A stretch of 64,000 nucleotides of DNA. Source: Paenibacillus sp. DMB20 (GTDB lineage Bacteria; Bacillota; Bacilli; Paenibacillales; Paenibacillaceae). Where the stretch lies: assembly GCF_000987955.1 (NCBI RefSeq), contig NZ_LAZU01000034.1:42293-106292 (forward strand). Reading direction: 5' to 3'. Positions 43,091-50,509 of this stretch are shown one piece after another (position 1 is the first letter of the stretch; each line of letters opens with the position of its first letter). The notes below the pieces were generated by a model. The model ran no database searches and had not been told where the DNA came from. It worked only from the letters and a program-made list of their open reading frames with translations. The translations under genes and the position numbers were made by a program.

Positions 43091-44498
43091 GACTTATAAC
43101 CACCCTTTTCCGTGTCTCCTTGGCAAAAACCTTGCCCGGATTCAACAAATTATCGGGATCGAATACCTTCTTGATGCCCTTCATGAGCTCCACGCCGGAG
43201 GCGCCGATCTTCCACTCAAGGAACGGAGCTTTTACCATGCCGACCCCGTGCTCGCCGGTAATGGTTCCGCCAAGCTCAAGGGCTGCCGCGAAAATCTCTT
43301 CGAAGGCCTGCTCTACCCTGTGGATTTCCTCCGCATCTCTGGCATCGGTCGTTGCCGTCGGATGCAGATTTCCGTCGCCGGCATGGCCGAAGGTAGCGAT
43401 CGTGACGTTGTATTTTTTTGAAATTTCATTGATCCGGCGGACCATGTCGGCGATTTTGGACCGGGGAACGGTCGCATCCTCCAGAATGGTGGTCGGCCGA
43501 AGCCGTGCCAGTGCCGTAAATGCGCTTCTTCTCGCCGTCAGCAGCCGCTCCGCTTCCTCCCGGGTGGCAGCCACCTGGATCGTGTCCGCCTGCTCGCGCG
43601 TGCATATCTGACGAATCTGCTCAATATCTCTTGCCACGGTTTCGGGATCGCCGTCCTGCTCAATCAGCAGAATCGCTTCCATATCCAAAGGAAGGCCCAG
43701 CTTGGCAAAATCATCGACGACGCGAATGGTCGGGTTATCCATGAATTCCAGCGTCGCCGGAATGATCTTGGATTCGATAATGGCGGACACGGTACGTGCC
43801 GCCCCGTACAGATCGCGGAACATGGCGAGCATCGTCATTTTGCTCTTCGGCGGAGGAATCAGCTTCAAGGTTGCCTCCGTTATGATCGCAAGCGTACCTT
43901 CGGAGCCGACCAACAGCTTGGTCAAATCATATCCCGCCACATCCTTCATCAGCTTTCCGCCGGTGCGGATGATCTCGCCGCCGGCAAGAACGGCCTCCAA
44001 TCCGATGACGTAGTCTTTTGTCGTGCCGTATTTCAAGCCGCGAAGGCCGCCGGAGCATTCCGCGATATTGCCGCCGATCGTCGATATGCGCATGCTGCTC
44101 GGATCCGGAGGATAGAACAAGCCCAAGGATTCGATATGGTTAATAAAGTCTGCGGTAATCAAGCCGGGCTGAACCGTGGCCGTTAAATTTTCCATATCGA
44201 TTTCGAGTATTCGGTTCATCCGGTGCATGACCATAACCACGCCGCCTTGAACCGGAACGGTCCCGCCGCATAGATTGGAGCCGGATCCTCTGGAAACAAG
44301 GGGTACCTTATGAGATGACAACGCCTTCATAATGGCGGAAACCTGTTCCGTGTCACCAGGGTACACAACCGCATCCGGCAAGGCCTGCAGCATAGGGGTT
44401 CCGTCATAGGAATGGGCGATCAGCGCCTCCTTATCGTCCCGATAGTGGGCATCTCCAACGATGGCACGAAGCTGAGCGGTGAGAGCCGGATCTAACAT
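43083..44498 (-). CDS. glcD: FAD-linked glycolate/lactate oxidase subunit
   Basis: A 471-residue flavoprotein of the GlcD/D-lactate dehydrogenase family. The FAD-binding (PCMH-type) domain is N-terminal (PLVSRGSGSNLCGGTVPVQG, ISTIGGNIAECSGGLRGLKY), and the FAD-oxidase C-terminal domain ends TITGEHGVGMVKAPFLE. It is transcribed away from a FadR/GntR-type regulator; a palindrome GTCATCTGATGAC lies between them. Confidence 0.9.
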   Translation of the reverse strand: MLDPALTAQLRAIVGDAHYRDDKEALIAHSYDGTPMLQALPDAVVYPGDTEQVSAIMKALSSHKVPLVSRGSGSNLCGGTVPVQGGVVMVMHRMNRILEIDMENLTATVQPGLITADFINHIESLGLFYPPDPSSMRISTIGGNIAECSGGLRGLKYGTTKDYVIGLEAVLAGGEIIRTGGKLMKDVAGYDLTKLLVGSEGTLAIITEATLKLIPPPKSKMTMLAMFRDLYGAARTVSAIIESKIIPATLEFMDNPTIRVVDDFAKLGLPLDMEAILLIEQDGDPETVARDIEQIRQICTREQADTIQVAATREEAERLLTARRSAFTALARLRPTTILEDATVPRSKIADMVRRINEISKKYNVTIATFGHAGDGNLHPTATTDARDAEEIHRVEQAFEEIFAAALELGGTITGEHGVGMVKAPFLEWKIGASGVELMKGIKKVFDPDNLLNPGKVFAKETRKRVVISHG

Positions 44499-44525
44499 TT
44501 TTAAATTCCCTCCTCTATTGATCAG

Positions 44526-44538
44526 GTCATCTGATGAC
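44526..44538. promoter_or_regulatory. palindrome between glcD and its regulator
   Basis: GTCATCTGATGAC is a perfect inverted repeat just upstream of glcD, a likely site for the divergently encoded FadR-type regulator. Confidence 0.5.
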
Positions 44539-44602
44539 TTTTGTTTTATTATATGACATGATTATAGTAATGAATAGTTAAAAATTTAAACAGGGGGCGA
44601 AA

Positions 44603-45358
44603 ATGACCGTGCGAACGATCAAAGTAGAGAACCAGAAAGGGCACGAAATCGTGGGGGAGCATCTGCTTCGGCAAATTCGGGAAGGGCATCTTCTGCCGGG
44701 CCAAAAATTGCCTTCCGTCGTTGAATTGGCCGCCGCTTACGGCGTCGGCCGTTCCACGATCCGCGAGGCGGTCAGCGCGCTCAAGGCGATGGGATGGCTC
44801 GATGTCCGCCAGGGGGGCGGAACGTATGTAAAGCCGGTTCTGCCCAGCGAGCCTAAAAGCGGCGCCGACGTGCTGTTTCAAGGCGCCGAATCCCTGGTTG
44901 AACTGCTTGAGGTCCGCAAAGTATTGGAGACCGGCGCCGCCTCCTTGGCGGCGGAACGGCGCACGGACCAGGATCTGGAGCGAATGCGCGCCGCCCTATC
45001 GCAGATGGAGCATGGGCTTAGCGCCCAGGATACCCGTGAAGGCGAACGGGCTGACATTGCTTTTCATATGGCCATAGCGGCCGCATCGGGCAACTCATTG
45101 CTGGTTCAGCTGATGGAGTCGTTATCCGACCGTTTAACAGAAACCATTCGGAAGACCAGGGAGCTGTGGTTCTATAAGGAGCAGTCAACCGCCTCCCGGT
45201 TGTTGACGGAACACCAAACCATATTTGAAGCGATTGAGCGGCAGGACCAGGAGCAGGCGGCCGCACGGATCGAAGCCCATCTGATCAAGGTGGAACAGGT
45301 GCTCCGGTCGGCACTGGAGAGCGACAGCGCAATGCAGAAAAAAGGGTTGGACAAATGA
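44603..45358 (+). CDS. FadR-subfamily GntR regulator of the glcDF genes
   Basis: A 251-residue repressor or activator. Residues 10-75 form a GntR winged helix (VGRSTIREAVSALKAMGWLD, RQGGGTYV); residues 95-235 form an FCD effector domain of alpha-helices. It is divergent from glcD, so local control by glycolate or lactate is the simplest role, as for LldR/GlcC. The start ATG has GGGGG upstream. The frame is intact. Confidence 0.87.
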   Translation: MTVRTIKVENQKGHEIVGEHLLRQIREGHLLPGQKLPSVVELAAAYGVGRSTIREAVSALKAMGWLDVRQGGGTYVKPVLPSEPKSGADVLFQGAESLVELLEVRKVLETGAASLAAERRTDQDLERMRAALSQMEHGLSAQDTREGERADIAFHMAIAAASGNSLLVQLMESLSDRLTETIRKTRELWFYKEQSTASRLLTEHQTIFEAIERQDQEQAAARIEAHLIKVEQVLRSALESDSAMQKKGLDK

Positions 45359-45382
45359 TGTTTTTTGAATAACTCCGGAGAC

Positions 45383-45779
45383 TTATCCTTCGACCAAACC
45401 GAGGTACCGGATCTGCTCCCCGTTCACCTCGGCCACGATGATCAGTGTCGATGGAGAAGCCGCAAACAGTTTGGTGTCGGGAGGGAGCTTGGTTGCCATC
45501 TTATTTTCAAAAGAGCCGCGCCCATCGTACCGGGACTGAATTTCGCCGATCCCTTTAAGGGAGCCGATCTTTTCTTGCTGGACCCACTTAGTATCTTTGG
45601 CATTCCGATAAACGATATCCCCGGACATGAATATGTCGGCATCCGGCTCATGCTGTAATATTTCCTCGGCTGTAGGGTTGTGGGTGGCTACCGTCAGCTG
45701 CTGGGAGTTGGATGGACGGGCAGCACAGGCTGTAAGGAGGAAGATCACGACGAACAAGAGAAACAGCATTTTTTTTCAT
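45383..45779 (-). CDS. small lipoprotein, frameshifted at the start in this sequence
   Basis: About 131 residues after repair. ATG 45779 (minus) has GAGGTGAT 5 bases upstream and would read KKMLFLLFVVIFLLTACAAR, a lipoprotein signal with lipobox LTAC. The run of eight bases at 45769-45776 should be seven. The mature part contains VYRNAKDTKWVQQ and ends YLGLVEG; no family is recognised. It converges on the GntR gene. Confidence 0.65.
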
Positions 45780-45969
45780 GAAGATCACCTCATGGTTTCC
45801 TCGTAATTAAGAGGGATTGGAAAAGAAGAACCGATCAAGTTCACCTTTTGAACATCAGACGAAAATGAACGTTTGAAGGTTACATAGAATGTGCACGAAC
45901 ATTTCCTTTGATGAGCTCGTCAAGGTTTTAAAAATCCGTTGTTGGCAGTGAAGGTGGGGGGGGCGTAAT

Positions 45970-46981
45970 TTGACGACAAAGATTTTTTTTTACTTCGAAC
46001 CAGTTGGGAGACATAACGAACGAGCAGTTGCAGCTGATGCTTGATCGTTTCAATCTGGGAAAGCTCATTTCATCCGAAAAAACGTCTAAGGGCGTGGGAA
46101 AACAAACTCTTTCTGTCACTTCTTCTTCGGGAGAGTATGTGCTTAAGGGAAACCCGTTGTTTGAGGGGCAGTTTGTTGAGGAGAAGTTCTACGAAGATCA
46201 TCTGCAAACGCGAACCCGATTGCCGGTTCCCTTCCCCTATTTGGTGGATGAATCCAAAGACATATTTGGCTGGAGCTATTCGATCATGCCTAGATTGCCG
46301 GGCAGGCATATGAACGATCGGGAAATTCAGGAAAAGCTTAGCAGAGAAGATCGTAAGCGGATCGCGGAGCGGTTAGCCGAATGCCTATGTGATCTTCACA
46401 GCTGGAAAACGGAGGACTACGGGGAGTTTGATCCTGCTAATCAAAAGATTCGCCCGTTTGAAGGCTCCTATCAGAGGTGGCTTTACGGGAGGATAAGGTA
46501 CTGGCTGGAGGATGCCCAAAAATATTCAGCCATTACTCCCAAAGATGTTAAATGGGTGGAACATACATTAGCCGTTTCCGAATATGCGTTTAAGAATTTA
46601 AGCTCTCCCGCCTTTGTTATGGGTGATTTTAAGGCAGATAACATTCTTGTTCAGCATCGACCCGATGGCTGGCGGTTAAGCGGAATTTTTGATTTTACCA
46701 CAGGTTACTTTGGCGATGGGGCAGCTGATCTGCCGAAAATGGTTTCCATGTATCTGGATCGCGGGGAGGAAGAGGTCGCAAAGCAGTTCATCTCGGTGTA
46801 TTTCAAGTGCTCGGAAACGAAAGAAGGCTTTCTTGAACGCTTTAAAGTTCATATGCTTCATCAAAAGGTGCTGGATTGGGGATGTGCGAAGGCCATTGGC
46901 GACGTTACTTGGGATCACGACCTATCCTTCTCCCGGTGGGCGGAAAGATATACGGAGTCGGCGGCATTTTTGTTGAGTTGA
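45970..46981 (+). CDS. APH-family kinase (aminoglycoside phosphotransferase fold), frameshifted near the start
   Basis: About 336 residues after repair. The APH fold is shown by the catalytic loop VMGDFKADNILV and the metal-binding IFDFTTGYFGDGAADLPK. TTG 45970 follows AAGGTGGGGG and gives TTKIFFTSNQLGDITNEQL if the T run 45983-45991 has eight rather than nine bases; otherwise translation could begin at TTG 46004. Such kinases modify antibiotics or small metabolites. Resistance cannot be claimed from sequence. Confidence 0.75.
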
Positions 46982-47023
46982 ATGCTTGATGGTATGCCAT
47001 AATCTGGAATGTACAACCTATCG

Positions 47024-47043
47024 GCTAAAAAGGGCGGTCGGCT
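47024..47043 (+). repeat. left arm of inverted repeat flanking the holin-like toxin
   Basis: GCTAAAAAGGGCGGTCGGCT is nearly the reverse complement of 47199-47217 (AGCCGACCGCTCTTTTAGC). The arms flank the toxin gene. Confidence 0.7.
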
Positions 47044-47069
47044 AGTCTCCCGGATGGGAGGTGATGCCC

Positions 47070-47153
47070 ATGACAGTGTATGAAGCCATAAGCTTAATGC
47101 TTGCTTTCGGGACGTTAATCGTCACGCTGTTGTCGTTTAATAAACGAAAATAG
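47070..47153 (+). CDS. putative holin-like type I toxin, 27 residues
   Basis: The peptide begins TVYEAISLMLAFGTLIVTLL and ends SFNKRK: one hydrophobic helix with a basic tail, matching the holin-like toxin family of Firmicutes as I recall it. The ribosome site GGGAGGTGATG is unusually strong. A bidirectional terminator covers its stop, inverted repeats flank it, and a convergent promoter for an antisense RNA lies downstream. These are the hallmarks of a type I toxin-antitoxin pair. Confidence 0.75.
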   Translation: MTVYEAISLMLAFGTLIVTLLSFNKRK

Positions 47154-47184
47154 ACCGCCCAGTCGCAAGGAATCGGTCTATTTT
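47147..47184. terminator. bidirectional terminator shared by toxin mRNA and antisense RNA
   Basis: AAAATAGACCG and CGGTCTATTTT are perfect inverted repeats, giving a T-rich tail on both strands. Confidence 0.75.
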
Positions 47185-47198
47185 CTGGTTTGCCTTGC

Positions 47199-47217
47199 AG
47201 CCGACCGCTCTTTTAGC
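47199..47217 (+). repeat. right arm of inverted repeat flanking the holin-like toxin
   Basis: AGCCGACCGCTCTTTTAGC pairs with the left arm at 47024-47043; it lies in the 5' part of the predicted antisense RNA. Confidence 0.7.
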
Positions 47218-47324
47218 GGTGTTGTGCAGGGGAGTCGTGTGTCCAGCACGGCTCCTTATTTCTATTCTTATCTTATCATACCCGTTTTTAGTACTCAACA
47301 CGCCGGTTAGCGGTCAAAATCGCC

Positions 47325-48302
47325 TTAAACCAGCACCTTACGGAATTCTTCCGTCAGCAGCGGCACGACGTCGAACAGGTCGCCGACGATGCCGTAGTCG
47401 GCCACTTTGAAGATCGGCGCCTCGGGGTCCTTGTTGATCGCGATGATGACGCGCGATTGGCTCATGCCGGCGAGGTGCTGGATCGCGCCGCTGATGCCGC
47501 AGGCGATGTAGATTTCCGGCGTGACCACCTTGCCGGTCTGCCCGATCTGGAGCGCGTAGTCGCAGTAGCCCGCGTCGCAGGCTCCGCGGGAGGCGCCGAC
47601 CGCGCCGCCGAGCAGATCCGCCAGCTCCTCGAGCGGTTTGAAGCCGTCCGCGCTTTTGACGCCGCGTCCGCCGGACACCACGATTTTGGCTTCGGCGAGG
47701 TCGATTTTGCCGGTGGTTTTGCGGACCACATCCTTAATGACGGAGCGCAAGGAAGGCGCCGGGTAGGCAAGGTCCACAATATTGGCAGGACCGGTTCCGG
47801 GGGGTTCCTTCGCGACGGGGATGTTGTTCGGACGGATCGTCACGACCGCCGGACCGGACAGGAAGTTGCGCTTCTCAAAGGCCTTGCCCGCATAGAGGGG
47901 GCGGGTAAAGCTGACCTCGTCGCCGTCCGCCTCAATGGCGGTTACGTCGGAGATCTGCCCGGCGTTCATGGCGGCCGCCGTCAACGGGGCCAAATCCCGG
48001 CCGATGGCAGTGTGGCCGAACAGGACCATATCCGGATTCGCCTCGGATACGGCGGCTTGAACCGCTGCCGCGTAGGCGTCCGGCGTGTAGTTTTCCAGAT
48101 CGTCATGCTCTATCGTATAAACCGTTTCGGCTCCATAAGGGGCAAGGGCCGAGGTGGCTTCCGTAATATTCGAGCCGGCCACGAGAATGCGGATGCTGTC
48201 CCCGTCCTTCGCAATCAACTGCGCGGCTCCCAGCGTTTCCAGCGCGACCTGGCGCAGCTTTCCTTCGCGGCTTTCGGCGAAAACCAATATCGTTTTGCTC
48301 AT
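47325..48302 (-). CDS. etfA: electron transfer flavoprotein alpha subunit
   Basis: A 325-residue subunit that binds FAD and passes electrons from acyl-CoA dehydrogenases to the respiratory chain. It begins SKTILVFAESREGKLRQVAL, and the C-terminal FAD-binding half has VVSGGRGVKS, GASRGACDAGY, QIGQTGKVVTPEIY and GISGAIQHLAGM. ATG 48302 follows GGGGAGG; an upstream in-frame extension is rejected because it contains a GC-rich hairpin. It follows etfB after 143 bases. Confidence 0.95.
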   Translation of the reverse strand: MSKTILVFAESREGKLRQVALETLGAAQLIAKDGDSIRILVAGSNITEATSALAPYGAETVYTIEHDDLENYTPDAYAAAVQAAVSEANPDMVLFGHTAIGRDLAPLTAAAMNAGQISDVTAIEADGDEVSFTRPLYAGKAFEKRNFLSGPAVVTIRPNNIPVAKEPPGTGPANIVDLAYPAPSLRSVIKDVVRKTTGKIDLAEAKIVVSGGRGVKSADGFKPLEELADLLGGAVGASRGACDAGYCDYALQIGQTGKVVTPEIYIACGISGAIQHLAGMSQSRVIIAINKDPEAPIFKVADYGIVGDLFDVVPLLTEEFRKVLV

Positions 48303-48353
48303 AACATAACCTCCCCGATCAGGTTTAAAATGAGTTCTGAAATTCCGGTGCTT

Positions 48354-48380
48354 TATGGCGCGGGACTCCCGGCCGCCATA
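48354..48380. repeat. hairpin between etfB and etfA
   Basis: TATGGCG and CGCCATA enclose GGGACTCCC, a stable stem-loop in the 143-base intercistronic gap. It may affect mRNA processing. Confidence 0.5.
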
Positions 48381-48445
48381 GCCTCGCCTCGGCAAGAGGC
48401 TGGCATGACGGACGGCCCCTGAGCCATACAATCAGAGTAACGAGA

Positions 48446-49213
48446 TCAAATCACCTTCGATTCCGTCCGCAGCAGCGCGACCAGTTCGCGTGCCACCTCG
48501 GCAGGCTCTCCCTTCAGCAGGCGCCCGGCGCTCCGTTCCGGCGGAAGGGACAGCTCCGTCTGATTCGTAGCGGGTGCCACGTCGTCCGGTGACAGGCCGA
48601 GATCGTCCAGCGTCAGGGTCTGGAAAGGCTTCTTCTTCGCCTTCATAATGCCGGGAAGGGAAGGGTAGCGCGGCTCGTTCAGTCCCTGCTGCGCCGTAAA
48701 CAGCGCGGGCAGCGGAAGCTCGAGCACTTCCAGATCGCCTTCCGCGTCACGGTGTACTTCTGCGGTGCCGCCGCTGACCGTAAGCTTGGTTATCGATCCG
48801 GCGTGCGGAATGCCGAGCAGGCCCGCCAGACGTATCGCGACCTGGCCCGAGCCGCGGTCGACCGAGAAGTTGCCGCCGAGAATGACATCGGCGTTTTCCT
48901 TGGACAAATAGGCGTGAAGCACTTTGGATACGGCATATTCGTCATCCGGAATCCGTTCGTCGGAGATCAAGACCGCGTCGTCCGCGCCCATCGCGAGCGC
49001 GGTCCGCAGGGCTTCAGCGGTCCGGTCCGGACCGACGGAAAGCAGCGTCACGCTGCCGCCGTGCTCATCGCGAAGCTTAACGGCCTCCTCGACGGCGTAT
49101 TCATCATAAGGGTTAATGACGAATTTTACGCCGTCCTCGGCAATCGCGCCGTTTTCAATCGTGATTTTTTCCTCGGTATCAAACGTCTGCTTCAGCAATA
49201 CAACAATCTTCAT
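48446..49213 (-). CDS. etfB: electron transfer flavoprotein beta subunit
   Basis: A 255-residue partner of EtfA. It begins KIVVLLKQTFDTEEKITIE and contains INPYDEYAVEEAVKLRD, the AMP-binding SVDRGSGQVAIRLAGLLGIP region and LPALFTAQQGLNEPRYPSLP. ATG 49213 has GGGAGAG upstream; a longer frame to 49261 has no ribosome site. It lies between the FadR-like gene and etfA on one transcript, like the B. subtilis lcfA operon order fadR-...-etfB-etfA. Confidence 0.95.
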   Translation of the reverse strand: MKIVVLLKQTFDTEEKITIENGAIAEDGVKFVINPYDEYAVEEAVKLRDEHGGSVTLLSVGPDRTAEALRTALAMGADDAVLISDERIPDDEYAVSKVLHAYLSKENADVILGGNFSVDRGSGQVAIRLAGLLGIPHAGSITKLTVSGGTAEVHRDAEGDLEVLELPLPALFTAQQGLNEPRYPSLPGIMKAKKKPFQTLTLDDLGLSPDDVAPATNQTELSLPPERSAGRLLKGEPAEVARELVALLRTESKVI

Positions 49214-49284
49214 CGGTTCAGCTCTCCCTTCAATATGAAAATCCAAGGCCGTGCAACTCATCCCGTTCCACCATGTTTCGTCCG

Positions 49285-49876
49285 CTATTCCTTGCTGGAT
49301 ATCCCGTGCAGAAAGAAGCTCAGCGTGTCGTCGACCTGGCCGCTCAGGCTATACTTTTGCCCCGATATCAGCCAGGAGGTTACCGCTTCGTCCATCGATC
49401 CGAAGATGAGGTTGCGCACCAGCTTGATGTTCAGGTCCGACCGGAACAGCTTCTCTTCCACACCCTGTTTCAAAATATTCTCGATCAGCTCGATATATGG
49501 CTTCAGCGCGCTGCCGATTTCCTTGCGCAGCTCCAGATCGCTCTGCCGGAGCTCGATCTGCGTCACGTAAGCCAGCTCCGGGTTGCTCTCCAGCTCGGTG
49601 AAATGAATATGGCACACCGTCCTCAAAGCCTCTATCGGATCGGCTATGCCGTCCACGCTTTCGTGGAACTTGCCGACGAGCTCGCCGAGCTTTTCCTGGA
49701 ACAGGCGGATCAGGATATCCTCCTTTCTTTTGAAGTACAAATAGATCGTGCCGTCGGCCACGCCGGCCGCTTTGGCAATCTTCGAAACCTGGGAGCGGTG
49801 ATAGCCGTTTTCGGCAAACACTTTCAGGGCGCCCTGGAGAATGAGATGGTACTTCTCATTTTTTTTTACTTGTCAT
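49285..49876 (-). CDS. fadR: TetR-family fatty-acid degradation repressor FadR, frameshifted at the start
   Basis: About 196 residues after repair. ATG 49876 has GGGGTGAG upstream and gives TSKKNEKYHLILQGALKVFA if the T run at 49859-49867 has eight rather than nine bases. The TetR helix-turn-helix (VSKIAKAAGVADGTIYLYFK) follows; the C-terminal half binds the ligand, probably long-chain acyl-CoA. The B. subtilis FadR consensus box lies in its promoter, so it represses itself and etfBA. Confidence 0.87.
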
Positions 49877-49911
49877 ATGCTCACCCCGATGTTAAAATAC
49901 AGTTAAATTTC

Positions 49912-49929
49912 TGAATGAATACTCATTCA
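49912..49929. promoter_or_regulatory. FadR operator
   Basis: TGAATGAATACTCATTCA fits the FadR consensus TGAATGANTANTCATTCA in every position. It lies at the transcription start of the fadR-etfBA promoter. Confidence 0.85.
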
Positions 49930-49941
49930 TTTCTTGCATCC

Positions 49942-49970
49942 ATCATAAAATACGCCAGAACCATTGTCAA
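49942..49970 (-). promoter_or_regulatory. sigma-A promoter of fadR-etfB-etfA
   Basis: On the minus strand TTGACA (49970-49965), 17 bases, TATGAT (49947-49942): a near-consensus promoter with the FadR box directly downstream. Confidence 0.85.
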
Positions 49971-50119
49971 TGACGTGTTTAACGGTTACTCAAAAATGTC
50001 CATGGCAAGGCCTTGGCGGCCCGCCATAGTGGATTTGGATCGAGAGGAGGGAGTGCCTGAATCCGGCTGGTGTCTAAGCCTTCTTAAAGAGCGACGGAGC
50101 CGTCAATGGCTCGTTCGCG

Positions 50120-50132
50120 TGAAAGCGCTTCA
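50120..50132. promoter_or_regulatory. cre-like sequence, possible CcpA site
   Basis: TGAAAGCGCTTCA is one base short of the symmetric cre TGAAAGCGCTTTCA. It lies between the two divergent fatty-acid operons. Confidence 0.35.
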
Positions 50133-50382
50133 TAATATTGTCCCGTTTTTGTCATAAGTGCGGGGCGAAAAAAGAGGAGTCTTTCGGGCGGGCCATCCGG
50201 TTGTATTACAGGATTTTTTTTTAAACGTTTAATCAGCATCTCGCTTATCTCACAAGCATATCATCACTAGCATCTCACACTAGCATCTACAGAAGCTTCA
50301 TAAACGCTTCAACAAACCACGACGCACCATAAAACACATCGCGACCACTTCTCAAAAACACTAAGCATAGCTTCTTCATAAG

Positions 50383-50449
50383 TAAGAAAAACGTTTATCG
50401 ACGCACTCTCTAATAAGACAGACCGCCTTTTACTGTTGTTTTTCTTGCG
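50383..50449. repeat. CGCAAGAAAAAC repeat, copy B (inverted relative to copy A)
   Basis: Its reverse complement begins CGCAAGAAAAAC, has GCGGTCTG and ends GTCGATAAACGTTTTTCTTA, the same blocks as copy A at 11465. One end supplies the -35 of the ywjF-like promoter. Confidence 0.6.
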
Positions 50450-50464
50450 ATATCTATCTATAAA
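50436..50464 (+). promoter_or_regulatory. promoter of the ywjF-fadN-fadA operon
   Basis: TTGTTT (50436-50441), 17 bases, TATAAA (50459-50464). The -35 lies in repeat copy B. Confidence 0.55.
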
Positions 50465-50509
50465 AGAGCCGCATAATGACTGGATTTTTAACACAAGGGG
50501 CTGATGAGG

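Larger units (their letters stand above)
47147..47263 (-). ncRNA. predicted antisense antitoxin RNA
   Basis: A minus-strand promoter (TTGAGT 47298-47293, 17 bases, TAAGAT 47275-47270) would start an RNA near 47263. It would run to the shared terminator and cover the 3' end of the toxin gene, about 115 bases. It is predicted from promoter, terminator and family habit. Confidence 0.5.
49877..50509. other. gap between fadR and ywjF-like gene
   Basis: A 633-base gap with the fadR promoter and operator, a cre-like sequence (50120-50132), a purine-poor stretch of imperfect AGCATCT repeats (50230-50300), repeat copy B (50383-50449) and a promoter (50436-50464). No ORF is supported. Confidence 0.6.

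Noticed and set aside
48303..48431. N-terminal extension of EtfA
   Set aside because: The in-frame extension contains a GC-rich hairpin and has no ribosome site, while ATG 48302 has a strong one and gives the normal EtfA start.
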